DNA of 64,000 nt from Gordonia bronchialis DSM 43247 (GTDB lineage: Bacteria > Actinomycetota > Actinomycetes > Mycobacteriales > Mycobacteriaceae), in the NCBI RefSeq assembly GCF_000024785.1, contig NC_013441.1, positions 2,294,001 to 2,358,000 on the forward strand. Direction: 5' to 3'. Within the stretch, counting starts at the first letter, position 1. The number at the start of each line of letters is the position of its first letter. Shown one piece after another: positions 1-8,754 of the stretch. Under the pieces are notes generated by a model. The model was given only the letters and a program-made list of their open reading frames with translations. It was not told the DNA's origin and made no database searches. A program made the position numbers and the translations under genes.

Positions 1-900
1 GTCTTCGATGGTGTCCATCGCGGTCACGCCCAGTTGATCAGTGCGGCCACGTCGGCTGCCCGGGAACGTGGCGTGCCGTCGGTGCTGATGACCTTCGATC
101 CGCATCCGGCAGAAGTGGTCCGGCCGGGGTCGCATCCGCCGCAATTGACCACGCTGACCCGGCGCGCCGAACTCGCCGAGGAACTCGGCATCGACGTGTT
201 CTGCGTGATGCCGTTCACGCCCGCGCTGGCCGCTCGATCGCCCAAGGACTTTGCCCACGACGTCCTCGTGGAGAGCCTGCACGCTGCCGACGTGGTGGTC
301 GGCTCCAACTTCACCTTCGGCAAGAAGGCGGCCGGTGACGTCGCGAAACTGCGTGAGCTCGGCGGCAAATTCGGCTTCGAGGTGCAGGACGTGTCGCTGT
401 TTGGAGAGCACGCGGTCACCTTCAGCTCCACCTACATTCGCTCGTGCGTGGCCGCCGGCGACGTCGAACTCGCTGCCGAGGCTCTCGGGCGGCCGCACCG
501 CGTCGAGGGTGTGGTGGTTCGTGGCGACGGTCGTGGTCGCGAATTGGGTTATCCGACAGCCAATGTCGCACCGCCCATGCATGCGGCGATACCGGCCGAC
601 GGTGTGTATGCCGCCTGGTTCACCGTCCTGGGCGCCGGGCCCGTCGTGGGGCAGGTGGAGCCGGGGGAGCGTTATCAGGCGGCCGTCTCGGTGGGCACCA
701 ACCCGACCTTTTCCGGCCGCACCCGCACCGTCGAGGCGTTCGTCCTCGACACGAGCGCCGACCTCTATGGCCAGCACGTCGCCGTCGACTTCGTCGGGCG
801 CATCCGCGCCATGGAGAACTTCAGCAGCGTCGACGCACTCCTCGACGCCATGGCCGCCGACGTGGAGAAGGCGCGGGCCATTCTGTCGGCCGAACAGTGA
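1..900 (+). CDS. ribF: Riboflavin kinase/FAD synthetase (5' end outside window)
   Basis: Bifunctional cytosolic enzyme that phosphorylates riboflavin to FMN and then adenylates FMN to FAD. The true start lies upstream of the window. The first visible codons read FDGVHRGH, the nucleotidyl-transfer motif of the N-terminal FAD synthetase domain. The C-terminal flavokinase domain carries GYPTAN near visible residue 183. About 299 residues are visible, close to the family's 310-330. The TGA stop (898-900) overlaps the GTG start of the next gene, so the two are probably translationally coupled. ribF just ahead of rpsO-pnp is the usual actinobacterial order. Confidence 0.95.
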   Translation, partial: VFDGVHRGHAQLISAATSAARERGVPSVLMTFDPHPAEVVRPGSHPPQLTTLTRRAELAEELGIDVFCVMPFTPALAARSPKDFAHDVLVESLHAADVVVGSNFTFGKKAAGDVAKLRELGGKFGFEVQDVSLFGEHAVTFSSTYIRSCVAAGDVELAAEALGRPHRVEGVVVRGDGRGRELGYPTANVAPPMHAAIPADGVYAAWFTVLGAGPVVGQVEPGERYQAAVSVGTNPTFSGRTRTVEAFVLDTSADLYGQHVAVDFVGRIRAMENFSSVDALLDAMAADVEKARAILSAEQ

Positions 901-1532
901 GGGCGCCGAGGTCGGCTCCGGCGCAGATCGCGACGGGCGTCGTGACCGTCGTACTCGGAATCGCAGCGGTGATCGCGAGCACCCTGGAATGGGTCGATCT
1001 GTCCGAGATCGGTCTGGCACCGCTGAATCCCTCGGGTATCGGGGTCGACTACTCGACGTTCGGTCTGACATTCGGGCTGGGGTGGTTCACCATCGGGCTC
1101 GGTTGTCTCCTGGCCTGCGCGGGGGTTCTGATGGCCGTCGGCCTGCGGTGGGCCGGCCATCTGGTTATCGGATGTGGGGTGGCGATCCTGTGCATCGCCA
1201 TCGCTGTGTGTCTTCGTCCGCTGCGATTGACGTGGCGTGTCGCGCAGCTCGGAGCCGAGTCCGCGACGGACGGCTCCTACGGTGCACCCTCGACGGCGAT
1301 CTATGCGCTTCTGGTGACCGGGGGATTGGCGCTGGTTGCCGGTGCCGTGTCGGTGTCGCTGCCCCGACGCACATCGAAGCGGCCGTTCGTGGCGCCGGCA
1401 GCGGCGATCGTGGCGGGGCTGGTGGTCGGGGTGATCGCTGTTGCCGTGGTGGGGTGGTGGAACGGACGTCCGTTGTCCTACACCCCGCTGGGCGGGCTGA
1501 GCGATTTGGCCGCCCTTCCGGGCCGCTGGTAG
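897..1532 (+). CDS. Putative multi-pass membrane protein
   Basis: A 211-residue protein of unknown function. The GTG start at 897 overlaps the ribF stop and the reading frame continues without interruption, which decides the start. About five hydrophobic segments are visible (around residues 10-28, 52-78, 84-105, 130-150 and 160-182), separated by short loops rich in Arg and Gly; no catalytic motif is seen. It sits between ribF and rpsO and ends at a TAG that also forms part of TAGCCT (1530-1535), a likely -10 element for rpsO. I recognise no family. The membrane location is inferred from hydrophobicity only. Confidence 0.7.
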   Translation: MRAPRSAPAQIATGVVTVVLGIAAVIASTLEWVDLSEIGLAPLNPSGIGVDYSTFGLTFGLGWFTIGLGCLLACAGVLMAVGLRWAGHLVIGCGVAILCIAIAVCLRPLRLTWRVAQLGAESATDGSYGAPSTAIYALLVTGGLALVAGAVSVSLPRRTSKRPFVAPAAAIVAGLVVGVIAVAVVGWWNGRPLSYTPLGGLSDLAALPGRW

Positions 1533-1535
1533 CCT
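1530..1535 (+). promoter_or_regulatory. Candidate -10 element for rpsO
   Basis: TAGCCT fits the actinobacterial -10 pattern TAnnnT and lies about 77 bases upstream of the rpsO start. It overlaps the stop codon of the preceding membrane-protein gene. No convincing -35 was found, as is common in these genomes. Confidence 0.35.
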
Positions 1536-1612
1536 GGTCAATCGGCGTTGCTGCAGTCCGCGGCGGCACGCCCGAGTTGCGAACGCGGCACTGAGAAGTT
1601 CAGGAGAACACC

Positions 1613-1882
1613 ATGGCATTGACTGCTGCCGAGAAGAAGGAAATCCTCACCGAGTACGGCCTCCACGAGACCGACACCGGTTCCCCCGAGGCCCAGGTCG
1701 CGCTGCTGACCAAGCGCATCACCGACCTGACCGAGCACCTCAAGCAGCACAAGCACGATCACCACAGCCGGCGCGGTCTGCTGCTGCTCGTCGGCCGTCG
1801 TCGTCGCCTGCTGAAGTACGTCGCGAAGGTCGACATCAACCGCTACCGCTCGCTCATCGAGCGCCTCGGGCTGCGTCGCTGA
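1613..1882 (+). CDS. rpsO: 30S ribosomal protein S15
   Basis: Small-subunit protein that binds the central domain of 16S rRNA and nucleates assembly of the platform. The 89-residue length is exactly typical. The conserved motifs [12 protein letters not shown] (residues 18-29) and the basic [12 protein letters not shown] stretch (59-70) are present. The ATG at 1613 is preceded by an AGGAG ribosome site (AGGAGAACACC). A strong hairpin terminator follows 25 bases after the stop, so rpsO probably ends its own transcript, with pnp started separately or reached by read-through. Confidence 0.98.
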   Translation: MALTAAEKKEILTEYGLHETDTGSPEAQVALLTKRITDLTEHLKQHKHDHHSRRGLLLLVGRRRRLLKYVAKVDINRYRSLIERLGLRR

Positions 1883-1907
1883 CGTCGTCTCCGACATCGC
1901 GTTCTAC

Positions 1908-1953
1908 CCACCGGCCACGTCGCCCCGGATCACCCGGGCAACGTGGCCGGTGG
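1908..1953 (+). terminator. Rho-independent terminator after rpsO
   Basis: A perfect 13-bp stem (CCACCGGCCACGT at 1908-1920 pairing with 1941-1953) encloses a 20-base loop and is followed by TGTTTGT. The T tract is short, as is usual in high-GC actinobacteria. Confidence 0.75.
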
Positions 1954-1983
1954 TGTTTGTCCAGAAGCACGGGTGCGCGATGA

Positions 1984-1989
1984 TAAACT
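1984..1989 (+). promoter_or_regulatory. Candidate -10 element for pnp transcript
   Basis: TAAACT within TGATAAACTG is the only AT-rich TAnnnT hexamer between the rpsO terminator and the structured pnp leader. A start about 7-8 bases downstream would give a leader of roughly 290 bases. TTGTCC at 1957 is too far away (21 bases) to be a standard -35. Confidence 0.4.
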
Positions 1990-2035
1990 GACAGACGGAT
2001 CGTTGCCATGGGAGTCCCGACGGATGTGACGACGA

Positions 2036-2112
2036 GCCAGATCGGTCCTCGGTAGTGGCCGCCGGAACCCGCACGGTGTTCCGGCCGCTTCGATCGAAGG
2101 CCGTCTGAGCAT
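2036..2112 (+). ncRNA. Structured pnp leader, candidate Actino-pnp RNA motif
   Basis: The stretch holds a strong composite hairpin. GCCGGAAC (from about 2060) pairs with GTTCCGGC (about 2078-2085), and the outer part GGTCCTCGG... is balanced by ...CGATCGAAGGCC. A conserved structured RNA (Rfam name Actino-pnp) is known in the 5' leaders of actinobacterial pnp genes, and this element has the right place and shape. I matched it from memory, not with a covariance model. The likely role is cis-control of PNPase level. Confidence 0.5.
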
Positions 2113-2222
2113 TTCACTCCGGTCGTCGAATCTCATTGCTCGTTCTGGGCTGGTCATCGTCGTGCGCCAGGCGCGCGATAGCCGACGTCGTCGGTTGTGG
2201 CCTGCCCATATCCACATAACCC

Positions 2223-2256
2223 GGCTGCATGGTGCAGCCATGATCGCGGCTGCACC
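2223..2256 (+). promoter_or_regulatory. Mutually exclusive hairpins just upstream of pnp start
   Basis: GGCTGCA (2223-2229) can pair with TGCAGCC (2233-2239). The same TGCAGCC is also part of GGTGCAGCC (2231-2239), which can pair with GGCTGCACC (2248-2256). Only one of the two stems can form at a time. They end about 30 bases before the pnp ATG, a position suited to controlling ribosome access or RNase attack. Function is inferred. Confidence 0.4.
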
Positions 2257-2288
2257 GTGCGGCCGCCACGAAGGGATCACCACCCCAC

Positions 2289-4568
2289 ATGACAGATGTG
2301 ACCACCACCGAAGGCCTCGACGACTACGACGAGGCCATCACCGAGGCGACCGCCGTCATCGACAACGGCAGCTTCGGCACCCGCACCATCCGTTTCGAGA
2401 CGGGCCGTCTGGCCCTGCAGGCCGCCGGATCGGTGACCGCCTACCTCGACGACGAGAACATGTTGCTCTCGACCACCGCAGCGTCGAAGCACCCCAAGGA
2501 GCATTTCGACTTCTTCCCGCTCACCGTGGACGTCGAGGAGCGGATGTACGCCGCCGGACGCATCCCCGGATCGTTCTTCCGCCGTGAGGGACGCCCGTCG
2601 ACCGACGCCATCCTCACCTGCCGCCTGATCGACCGTCCGCTGCGCCCGTCCTTCGTCGACGGCCTGCGCAACGAGATCCAGGTCGTGGTGACGGTGATGA
2701 GCCTCAACCCCAACGACCTCTACGACGTCGTCGCCATCAACGCGGCGTCGGCCTCCACGCAGCTCGCGGGCCTGCCGTTCTCCGGCCCGGTCGGCGGTGT
2801 GCGCGTGGCGCTCATCCCCACCGAGGAGAACAAGGCCGGCCAGTGGGTCGCGTTCCCGACTGTCGAGCAGCTCGAAGGCGCAGTCTTCGACATGGTCGTC
2901 GCGGGTCGCATCGTCTCCGGCGAGGGGGATGCCGCTGACGTCGCGATCATGATGGTCGAGGCCGAGGCCACCGACAAGGTCCTCGAGATCATCGCCGGCG
3001 GCGCGCAGGCGCCGACCGAGGCCATCGTCGCCGAAGGTCTCGAGGCCGCCAAGCCGTTCATCGCCCGCCTGTGTGAGGCCCAGAAGTCGCTGGCTGCGGC
3101 CGCGGCCAAGGAGACCGGCGAGTTCCCGCTGTTCCCGCCGTATGCCTCCGACGCCTACGACGCCGTCGAGGCCGCCGCGAAGGATCGGCTCTCGGAGATC
3201 CTGACGATCCCCGGCAAGCAGGAGCGCGACGAGAAGACCGACGAGCTCAAGGACGACATCCTCGCCCAGCTCGGCGAGCAGTTCGAAGGACGCGAGAAGG
3301 AGATCGGTGCGGCTTACCGTTCGGTCACCAAAAAGCTTGTGCGCCAGCGCATTCTGACCGATCACTTCCGCATCGACGGTCGCGGCATCACCGACATCCG
3401 GTCGCTGTCGGCCGAGGTCGCGGTCATCCCACGCGCCCACGGCAGCGCCCTGTTCGAGCGCGGCGAGACCCAGATCCTGGGCGTCACCACCCTCGACATG
3501 GTCAAGATGGCCCAGCAGATCGACTCACTCGGGCCGGAGACCTCCAAGCGCTACATGCACCACTACAACTTCCCGCCGTATTCGACCGGTGAGACCGGCC
3601 GGGTGGGCTCGCCCAAGCGTCGCGAGATCGGTCACGGCGCGCTCGCCGAGCGTGCCCTGGTTCCGGTGTTGCCGAGCGTCGAGGAGTTCCCGTACGCAAT
3701 CCGCCAGGTGTCGGAGGCACTCAGCTCCAACGGCTCGACCTCGATGGGTTCGGTCTGCGCGTCGACCATGTCGCTGCTGAATGCCGGTGTGCCGCTGAAG
3801 GCCCCGGTCGCCGGTATCGCCATGGGACTGGTCTCCGACACTGTCGACGGGGAAACCCGCTATGTGGCGCTGACCGACATCCTCGGTGCGGAGGACGCTT
3901 TCGGCGACATGGACTTCAAGGTCGCCGGCACCAAGGACTTCGTCACCGCGCTGCAGCTCGACACCAAGCTCGACGGTATTCCGTCGCAGGTGCTCGCGGG
4001 TGCGCTCAGCCAGGCCAAGGACGCCCGGCTGACCATCCTCGACGTGATGGCCGAGGCCATCGACGAGCCCGACGAGATGAGCCCGTACGCGCCGCGGATC
4101 ACCACCGTGAAGATCCCGATGGACAAGATCGGTGAGCTGATCGGGCCCAAGGGCAAGACGATCAACGGCATCACCGAGGACACCGGCGCCAACATCTCCA
4201 TCGAGGACGACGGCACCGTGTTCGTCGGCGCCACCGATGGACCGTCGGCGCAGGCGGCGATTGATCGCATCAACGCGATCGCCAACCCGCAGCTGCCCAA
4301 GGTGGGCGAGCGTTTCCTGGGCACAATCGTCAAGACGACCGCCTTCGGTGCGTTCGTGTCGCTGCTCCCGGGTCGCGACGGCCTGGTGCACATCTCCAAG
4401 CTCGGTAAGGGCAAGCGCATCAACAAGGTCGAAGACGTGGTGAACGTCGGCTCCAAGCTCCGCGTGGAGATCGCCGACATCGACGACCGCGGCAAGATCA
4501 GCCTGGTGCCGGTCGACGACGACGCCGCGGCCGAGGCTCAGGCGGAGGCTGCCACCGCCGACGCCTGA
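2289..4568 (+). CDS. pnp: Polynucleotide phosphorylase
   Basis: 3'-to-5' phosphorolytic exoribonuclease, also able to add 3' tails; in actinobacteria it works with RNase E/J in mRNA decay. At 759 residues it has the full layout: two RNase PH-like domains (about 20-560, including the family stretch ending [11 protein letters not shown] near residues 113-123), a KH domain (GPKGKTI near 619) and a C-terminal S1 domain (about 670-745). The tail is acidic and Ala-rich. It has its own structured leader and a perfect terminator. Unlike M. tuberculosis, no M16 peptidase gene (pepR) follows it. Confidence 0.98.
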   Translation: MTDVTTTEGLDDYDEAITEATAVIDNGSFGTRTIRFETGRLALQAAGSVTAYLDDENMLLSTTAASKHPKEHFDFFPLTVDVEERMYAAGRIPGSFFRREGRPSTDAILTCRLIDRPLRPSFVDGLRNEIQVVVTVMSLNPNDLYDVVAINAASASTQLAGLPFSGPVGGVRVALIPTEENKAGQWVAFPTVEQLEGAVFDMVVAGRIVSGEGDAADVAIMMVEAEATDKVLEIIAGGAQAPTEAIVAEGLEAAKPFIARLCEAQKSLAAAAAKETGEFPLFPPYASDAYDAVEAAAKDRLSEILTIPGKQERDEKTDELKDDILAQLGEQFEGREKEIGAAYRSVTKKLVRQRILTDHFRIDGRGITDIRSLSAEVAVIPRAHGSALFERGETQILGVTTLDMVKMAQQIDSLGPETSKRYMHHYNFPPYSTGETGRVGSPKRREIGHGALAERALVPVLPSVEEFPYAIRQVSEALSSNGSTSMGSVCASTMSLLNAGVPLKAPVAGIAMGLVSDTVDGETRYVALTDILGAEDAFGDMDFKVAGTKDFVTALQLDTKLDGIPSQVLAGALSQAKDARLTILDVMAEAIDEPDEMSPYAPRITTVKIPMDKIGELIGPKGKTINGITEDTGANISIEDDGTVFVGATDGPSAQAAIDRINAIANPQLPKVGERFLGTIVKTTAFGAFVSLLPGRDGLVHISKLGKGKRINKVEDVVNVGSKLRVEIADIDDRGKISLVPVDDDAAAEAQAEAATADA

Positions 4569-4583
4569 TCGGCAGCGTCAACA

Positions 4584-4626
4584 GACAGCGGCCCGCCATC
4601 CGATTCCCGGATGGCGGGCCGCTGTC
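4584..4626 (+). terminator. Rho-independent terminator after pnp
   Basis: A perfect 19-bp stem (4584-4602 with 4608-4626, core GCGGCCCGCCATCC) with a 5-base loop ATTCC, followed by GTTTGTCC. It is one of the strongest hairpins in the window and separates pnp from the CBS-domain gene. Confidence 0.9.
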
Positions 4627-4843
4627 GTTTGTCCTACTTGATGAGGATCCCAGAACGGTCTCTAGGGGGCGGTCAGGTGAAATCCCCTGTGGCTGTTGAA
4701 CGGTGATGTTGTCGGGTTGGAATGCCCACGGGTGGGGAGAGTTCCTGGTCTCGGCAACGTCGGTTGGGCGGCGGACGGGACGCTGTCGGCGGAAGGGACC
4801 GAGCGAGACGACCGAGTCGAAGGTCCGGATAGGATCGGAGATC

Positions 4844-6316
4844 ATGAGCGGCCCGGACAAGACGGACAAGTTGACGGTGCCCCTCCGGCGTGACAGCGCC
4901 GATGCCGTCGACGGAACGGTCGCCGACCTCATCCATACCGCGCCTGTCGTCGGCCGGGTCGGTATGACCGTTCGCGAAGCCGCAGCGCTGATGACCGACC
5001 GCGAACAGGACTATCTCGTGGTCCCACTCGCCGACGGGCAGCACGCGGTGCTCACCGATGCCGACATCCGCGCCCGGGTGGTGGCGGCCGGCCGCGGCAC
5101 GGACACACCGGTCACCGACGTTCTCACCGGCCCTGCCTACGTCCTCCACCGGGCAACTCCGGCAGTCGAGGCGCTGACCGAGTTGCTCGAGCGCAACCTG
5201 ACGGTGATCCCCGTCGTCGCCGACGGCGAGGTGATCGGTGTGGTGGCTCCCGCCGACTTCGTGTCGGTACCGGTAGGAACAGGCATGGCACTGCGGGGGC
5301 AGATCGTCGGTGCGGCAACGGATTCGGAGTTGACGAAGCATGGTCGACGCATCCCCGCGCTGATCGCCGATCTCGTTCGACGTGGTCGTCCGGTCCACGA
5401 GATCACCCGCACGCATTCGCTTCTCAACGATGCGGTGGTGAAGCGCGGTCTGGACCTGGTGGTCGCCGAGCACCCCGAAGTTGATGGTGAACGGATCACC
5501 TGGCTATCGCTCGGCAGCAACGCGAGGCGTGAACCGGTCCTGAGTTCCGACGTCGATTCCGCTGTCTCGCTGGCTGATTCGGTACCCGACGAGGAGGTGC
5601 CAGCGTATCGTCGGGCGTTCGCGGGCCTCGACGAGATGTTGCGTGGCGCGGGTATGCGCATCGACACCAACGGTGCGCTGGCGTCGATGCCCCTGTTCTG
5701 TCGCACCCATGCGCGATGGCGGGCGGCGGCACACCAATGGATCGACGATCCGTTGGAGAACAAGGGGATGATCTTCACGTCGCTCATGCTGGACGCCCGG
5801 GCGATCTGGGGCCGGCCGGGAACCGGCGGGGCAGGGGAGATGCTCGCGGACCTGCGGTCCCATCCGCGGACACTGAGCCTGCTGTTATCCGAGTCGCTGG
5901 CCACTCGGGCGCGGGTGAGGTCGATACGGGACGTGGTGACCCGCAACGACATCGTCGACATCAAACATCAGGCGCTGACGCCGCTGGTGAACATCGCGCG
6001 CTGGGCAGCGCTGAGCGTCGGTGCAGCGGAGGTGGACACCCGCTCGCGCCTGCGGGCGGCGTCGGGAAGCGAGATGATGTCCGATGATCAGGCGAGCACG
6101 CTCATCGAGGTCTTCGACGTATTGCAGCGCGTTCGGCTGACCTATCAGGTGGCGCAGTTCGATCGCGGCGAGGAGATCACCGATGAGGTCTCCATGAAGA
6201 GGCTCTCGCCGCTGGATCGCAGTCTCGTGGGGCAGGCGGTTCGCGAGGTGGCCGGTGCCCAGCGGCGTCTGGCAAATCTCAAGCAGTACGTCCCCGTCGC
6301 CGATCAGAACGGTTGA
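4844..6316 (+). CDS. CBS-domain DUF294-type putative nucleotidyltransferase
   Basis: A 490-residue cytosolic protein. Two CBS domains, which usually bind adenine nucleotides, occupy about residues 25-145. A GlnD-like nucleotidyltransferase domain (DUF294) follows with the signature SLGSNARREPVLSSDVDSA near residues 222-240, including the catalytic G-S and D-x-D positions. The C-terminal DUF294_C helical region completes the family layout. The ATG at 4844 is preceded by GGATCGGAG; TAGGAT at 4830-4835 also allows a leaderless start. The substrate is unknown; regulation by nucleotide binding to the CBS pair is inferred from the family. Confidence 0.85.
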   Translation: MSGPDKTDKLTVPLRRDSADAVDGTVADLIHTAPVVGRVGMTVREAAALMTDREQDYLVVPLADGQHAVLTDADIRARVVAAGRGTDTPVTDVLTGPAYVLHRATPAVEALTELLERNLTVIPVVADGEVIGVVAPADFVSVPVGTGMALRGQIVGAATDSELTKHGRRIPALIADLVRRGRPVHEITRTHSLLNDAVVKRGLDLVVAEHPEVDGERITWLSLGSNARREPVLSSDVDSAVSLADSVPDEEVPAYRRAFAGLDEMLRGAGMRIDTNGALASMPLFCRTHARWRAAAHQWIDDPLENKGMIFTSLMLDARAIWGRPGTGGAGEMLADLRSHPRTLSLLLSESLATRARVRSIRDVVTRNDIVDIKHQALTPLVNIARWAALSVGAAEVDTRSRLRAASGSEMMSDDQASTLIEVFDVLQRVRLTYQVAQFDRGEEITDEVSMKRLSPLDRSLVGQAVREVAGAQRRLANLKQYVPVADQNG

Positions 6317-6322
6317 TATCGC

Positions 6323-7093
6323 ATGTGCCTCATCCTGTTCGCGTGGAACTCCCACCCGCGATACCGGCTCGTGGTGGCGGCCAACCGTGACGAGTTCCAT
6401 CGTCGGCGGACGCGCGCGTTGTCCCGATGGTCCGACGACCCGGTCATCGCCGGGCGTGATGTATTGGCCGGTGGAACCTGGATGGGAGTGCACGCCGGCG
6501 CCCTTAACCGCGTCGCGATGGTGACCAATGTTCGTGAGGGCATTGCCCAACGCTCGGGCGTGCGATCACGCGGTGCGCTGCCCGTCGACTTTCTGCTCGG
6601 CGGTCAATCACCGGAAGAGTTCGCGCGCCGGGCCGCAGCCGACGCGGGGGACTTCGATCCCGTCAATCTGCTCGTCGCCGACAGTGGGTCGATGTGGTGG
6701 ATGACCAACCGCCCGCAGCCGACGGCACAACGCGTCACCGATGGCGTGCACGGCTTGTCCAACGGAGCCCTCGACAGCGACTGGCCCAAGGTCACCGACG
6801 GGTCCGAACGAATGGCGCAGCTGGTATCCGCCGACGCGGGCGCAGGCTCGAGCGTCGAACCCTACCTGGATCTGCTCGCCGATCAGCACCGGCCGGCGGC
6901 CGACCGTCTTCCGGACACCGGAGTGTCCGCAGCCTTCGAAGCCGACCTCTCACCGATCTTCGTGAACATGCCGGGATACGGTACACGGGCGTCGACGGTG
7001 CTCCGCGTCGGCTATGACGGCCACGGCGAGATCACCGAACGTCGGTATGGATGGCGAGGGCGACGCCGCGGAACCACGACGATCCGCTTCTGA
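6323..7093 (+). CDS. NRDE-family (TANGO2-like) protein
   Basis: A 256-residue protein of the NRDE/TANGO2 family. It begins MCLILFAW, with the conserved N-terminal Cys2 expected of an Ntn-type fold, and carries the diagnostic AANRDEF motif near residue 19. Further family blocks (GGTWMGVH, VTNVR, SRGALPVDFL) follow. The start lies 6 bases after the CBS/DUF294 stop, so the two are likely co-transcribed. The biochemical activity is not settled; animal homologues are linked to heme or lipid handling, but no such role can be read from this sequence. Confidence 0.85.
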   Translation: MCLILFAWNSHPRYRLVVAANRDEFHRRRTRALSRWSDDPVIAGRDVLAGGTWMGVHAGALNRVAMVTNVREGIAQRSGVRSRGALPVDFLLGGQSPEEFARRAAADAGDFDPVNLLVADSGSMWWMTNRPQPTAQRVTDGVHGLSNGALDSDWPKVTDGSERMAQLVSADAGAGSSVEPYLDLLADQHRPAADRLPDTGVSAAFEADLSPIFVNMPGYGTRASTVLRVGYDGHGEITERRYGWRGRRRGTTTIRF

Positions 7094-7105
7094 CCGTCTC
7101 CCTAC

Positions 7106-7165
7106 GCCGGCTGACGTGACCCCTCCCGCCGGCTGACGTGACCCCTACGCCGGCTGAGGTGCGAG
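7106..7165. repeat. Three imperfect 21-22 bp tandem units
   Basis: GCCGGCTGACGTGACCCCT occurs at 7106-7124 and 7128-7146. A diverged third copy, GCCGGCTGAGGTGCGAGG, starts at 7149 and runs into the REP-like element. The periods are 22 and 21 bases. The array lies in the non-coding stretch before the 13E12 gene. Confidence 0.8.
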
Positions 7166-7194
7166 GAGCGCTAGCGACGAGCCTCGAAGCCCCT
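7150..7194 (+). repeat. REP-like element, copy A
   Basis: GGCTGAGGTGCGAG (7152-7165), 13 bases, then GAGCCTCGAAGCCCCT (7179-7194). The same two blocks recur with a 5-base spacer downstream of the interrupted 13E12 gene (10348-10382). The two arms are imperfectly complementary, so each copy can fold into a hairpin. Confidence 0.7.
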
Positions 7195-7274
7195 CGTGAC
7201 ACACCCAATCCACGCAACCACCACCCTGAGAGCACTCGAAGAAATCAGGGGTTGCACAACTCGACAAACCCGCC

Positions 7275-7310
7275 TAACATCGAATACACGTTCGACGAAC
7301 ACCAGTTCGA
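7275..7310 (+). promoter_or_regulatory. 13E12 gene promoter with LexA-type SOS box
   Basis: The -10-like TAACAT lies at 7275-7280. A perfect GAAC-N4-GTTC core (ACGAACACCAGTTCGA, 7295-7310) matches the actinobacterial SOS box TCGAAC-N4-GTTCGA at most positions. It would overlap the start of the transcript and block it. Members of the 13E12 family in M. tuberculosis are known LexA targets, which supports the reading. Confidence 0.65.
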
Positions 7311-8427
7311 CACCAGGGGGGTGACCAGATGAGCGTCCAGGCCCAACCACAGTCACCGGCCGCTGAGCTGGTCGCACAGCTGCATGCCCTGACCGACCGA
7401 CTTCAGGCCGTCGACCTCGCCGTCTGCTCCGACGAGGAACTGGTCGAGGTCGCCGCCGCCCATGAACGTGCGATCACCCGCCTGACCTTTGCCGGGGATC
7501 GTCAGTTGGTGGAGATCACCGAGCGTGATCTGCCCCGCCAGATGGGGTTTCGGTCGGTGCCCAATTTCTTCAACCAGCGTCTGCGGATCTCGAATCCGCA
7601 GCGCCGCCGCACCCAGTTGGCCGCGACGGCCTCGATGCGGCAACTCACGGGTGATAGCTGTGAGCCGAAGTTCCCGGTGCTGGCCGAGGCGTTCGCCGCT
7701 GGGGCGGTCGGGACCGGGCACATCACCACGGTGTTGAGTGTGCTGGACCAGATTCCCGCGGCTGTGCCCTACGACAAGCGTGTTGCCGCCGAACGGCAGA
7801 TGGTCGACATCGCCACCGAGTTCACGCCCGACGAGATCGGCACCGCCGGTCAGCGTTTGTTGGGGCATCTCGACCCCGATGGCACCCTGACCGATGAGAC
7901 CGATCGGGCGCGGCGGCGCGGGATCTGGATCGGTAAGACCCGCGCGGATGGCACCGCGCACCTGTCGGGGACGGTGACTCCGGAATTGGCGGCGCGGCTG
8001 TCGATGATGATGGCCGTGTTCGGTCAACCCGGGTTGAACAATCCCGACGACCCCGACGCGCCGGCCGGTGCGCATGAACACGCTGATGCCGACCAGCTTG
8101 CCGAGGCGGTGCAACGCGACCTGCGCACCCCCACCCAACGCAACCACGACGCCCTGAATGCGGCACTGGAAGCCATGTTTGCCGACGGGACGTTGGGTAC
8201 CTCGCATCGTGGTCTGCCGGTGCAGCTGATCATCAAAGCCGACCTGTCGGACCTGATCGCCGAGGCCGGGTTCGGGGTGAGCGCCACCAACACGCTGCTG
8301 CCCATGGCTGATGTCATCCGGTTGGCGGCGCAGGCCCAGCCGTGGTTGGCCGTGTTCGAGGACTCGACGCCGGTCTGAACCGTCCTGGGTCTGGTGGAGA
8401 CCGTGATCTCACCAGGAGAATGCTGTT

Positions 8428-8754
8428 ATGGGAGCACCACGGAAGTTTGACCAGGAGACGCGTGAGCGTGCCGTGCGGATGTATCAGGATCGGCTCGGCG
8501 AGGTGGGCGGGTCGAAGTCGGCGGCGCGCCGGCATGTCGCCGAGATGCTCGATATCAATCAGGCGACGCTGCGTAACTGGATCGAGAAGGACACGCCGGT
8601 GGTCTCCTCGGGGGTGAGTACGACCAGTGGGGAGTTGGATGCCCAGGTGCGTGAGCTGCGTCGTGAGAATTCCGAATTGCGCAGAGCCAATGAGATTTTG
8701 AAGACGGCGTCGGCGTTTTTCGCCGCGGCGGAGATCGACCGCCGACTTCGTTGA
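8428..8754 (+). CDS. IS3-family transposase OrfA
   Basis: A 108-residue DNA-binding protein. The N-terminal helix-turn-helix (about residues 8-55, with SAARRHVAEML) recognises the IS ends. The C-terminal leucine-zipper-like coiled coil (LRRENSELRRANEILK, about 75-92) supports multimerisation. Its stop overlaps the orfB region. The sequence GTTTTTC at 8715-8721 lies in the overlap where IS3 elements make the OrfAB fusion by -1 frameshifting; the orfB frame is open from there. The heptamer is not a classic slippery site, so the exact shift point is uncertain. Confidence 0.9.
   Translation: MGAPRKFDQETRERAVRMYQDRLGEVGGSKSAARRHVAEMLDINQATLRNWIEKDTPVVSSGVSTTSGELDAQVRELRRENSELRRANEILKTASAFFAAAEIDRRLR

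Noticed and set aside
2277-3440. 387-codon frame antisense to pnp
   Set aside because: Mirror of the pnp codon pattern with no recognisable domain.
4655-4800. Possible cobalamin-type riboswitch (GTGAAATCCCCTGTGGC) before the CBS gene
   Set aside because: Conserved box order and partner stems were not found, and the downstream gene is not a usual target.
7106-7165. CRISPR-like array
   Set aside because: The units are contiguous tandem repeats with no unique spacers, and no cas gene is near.
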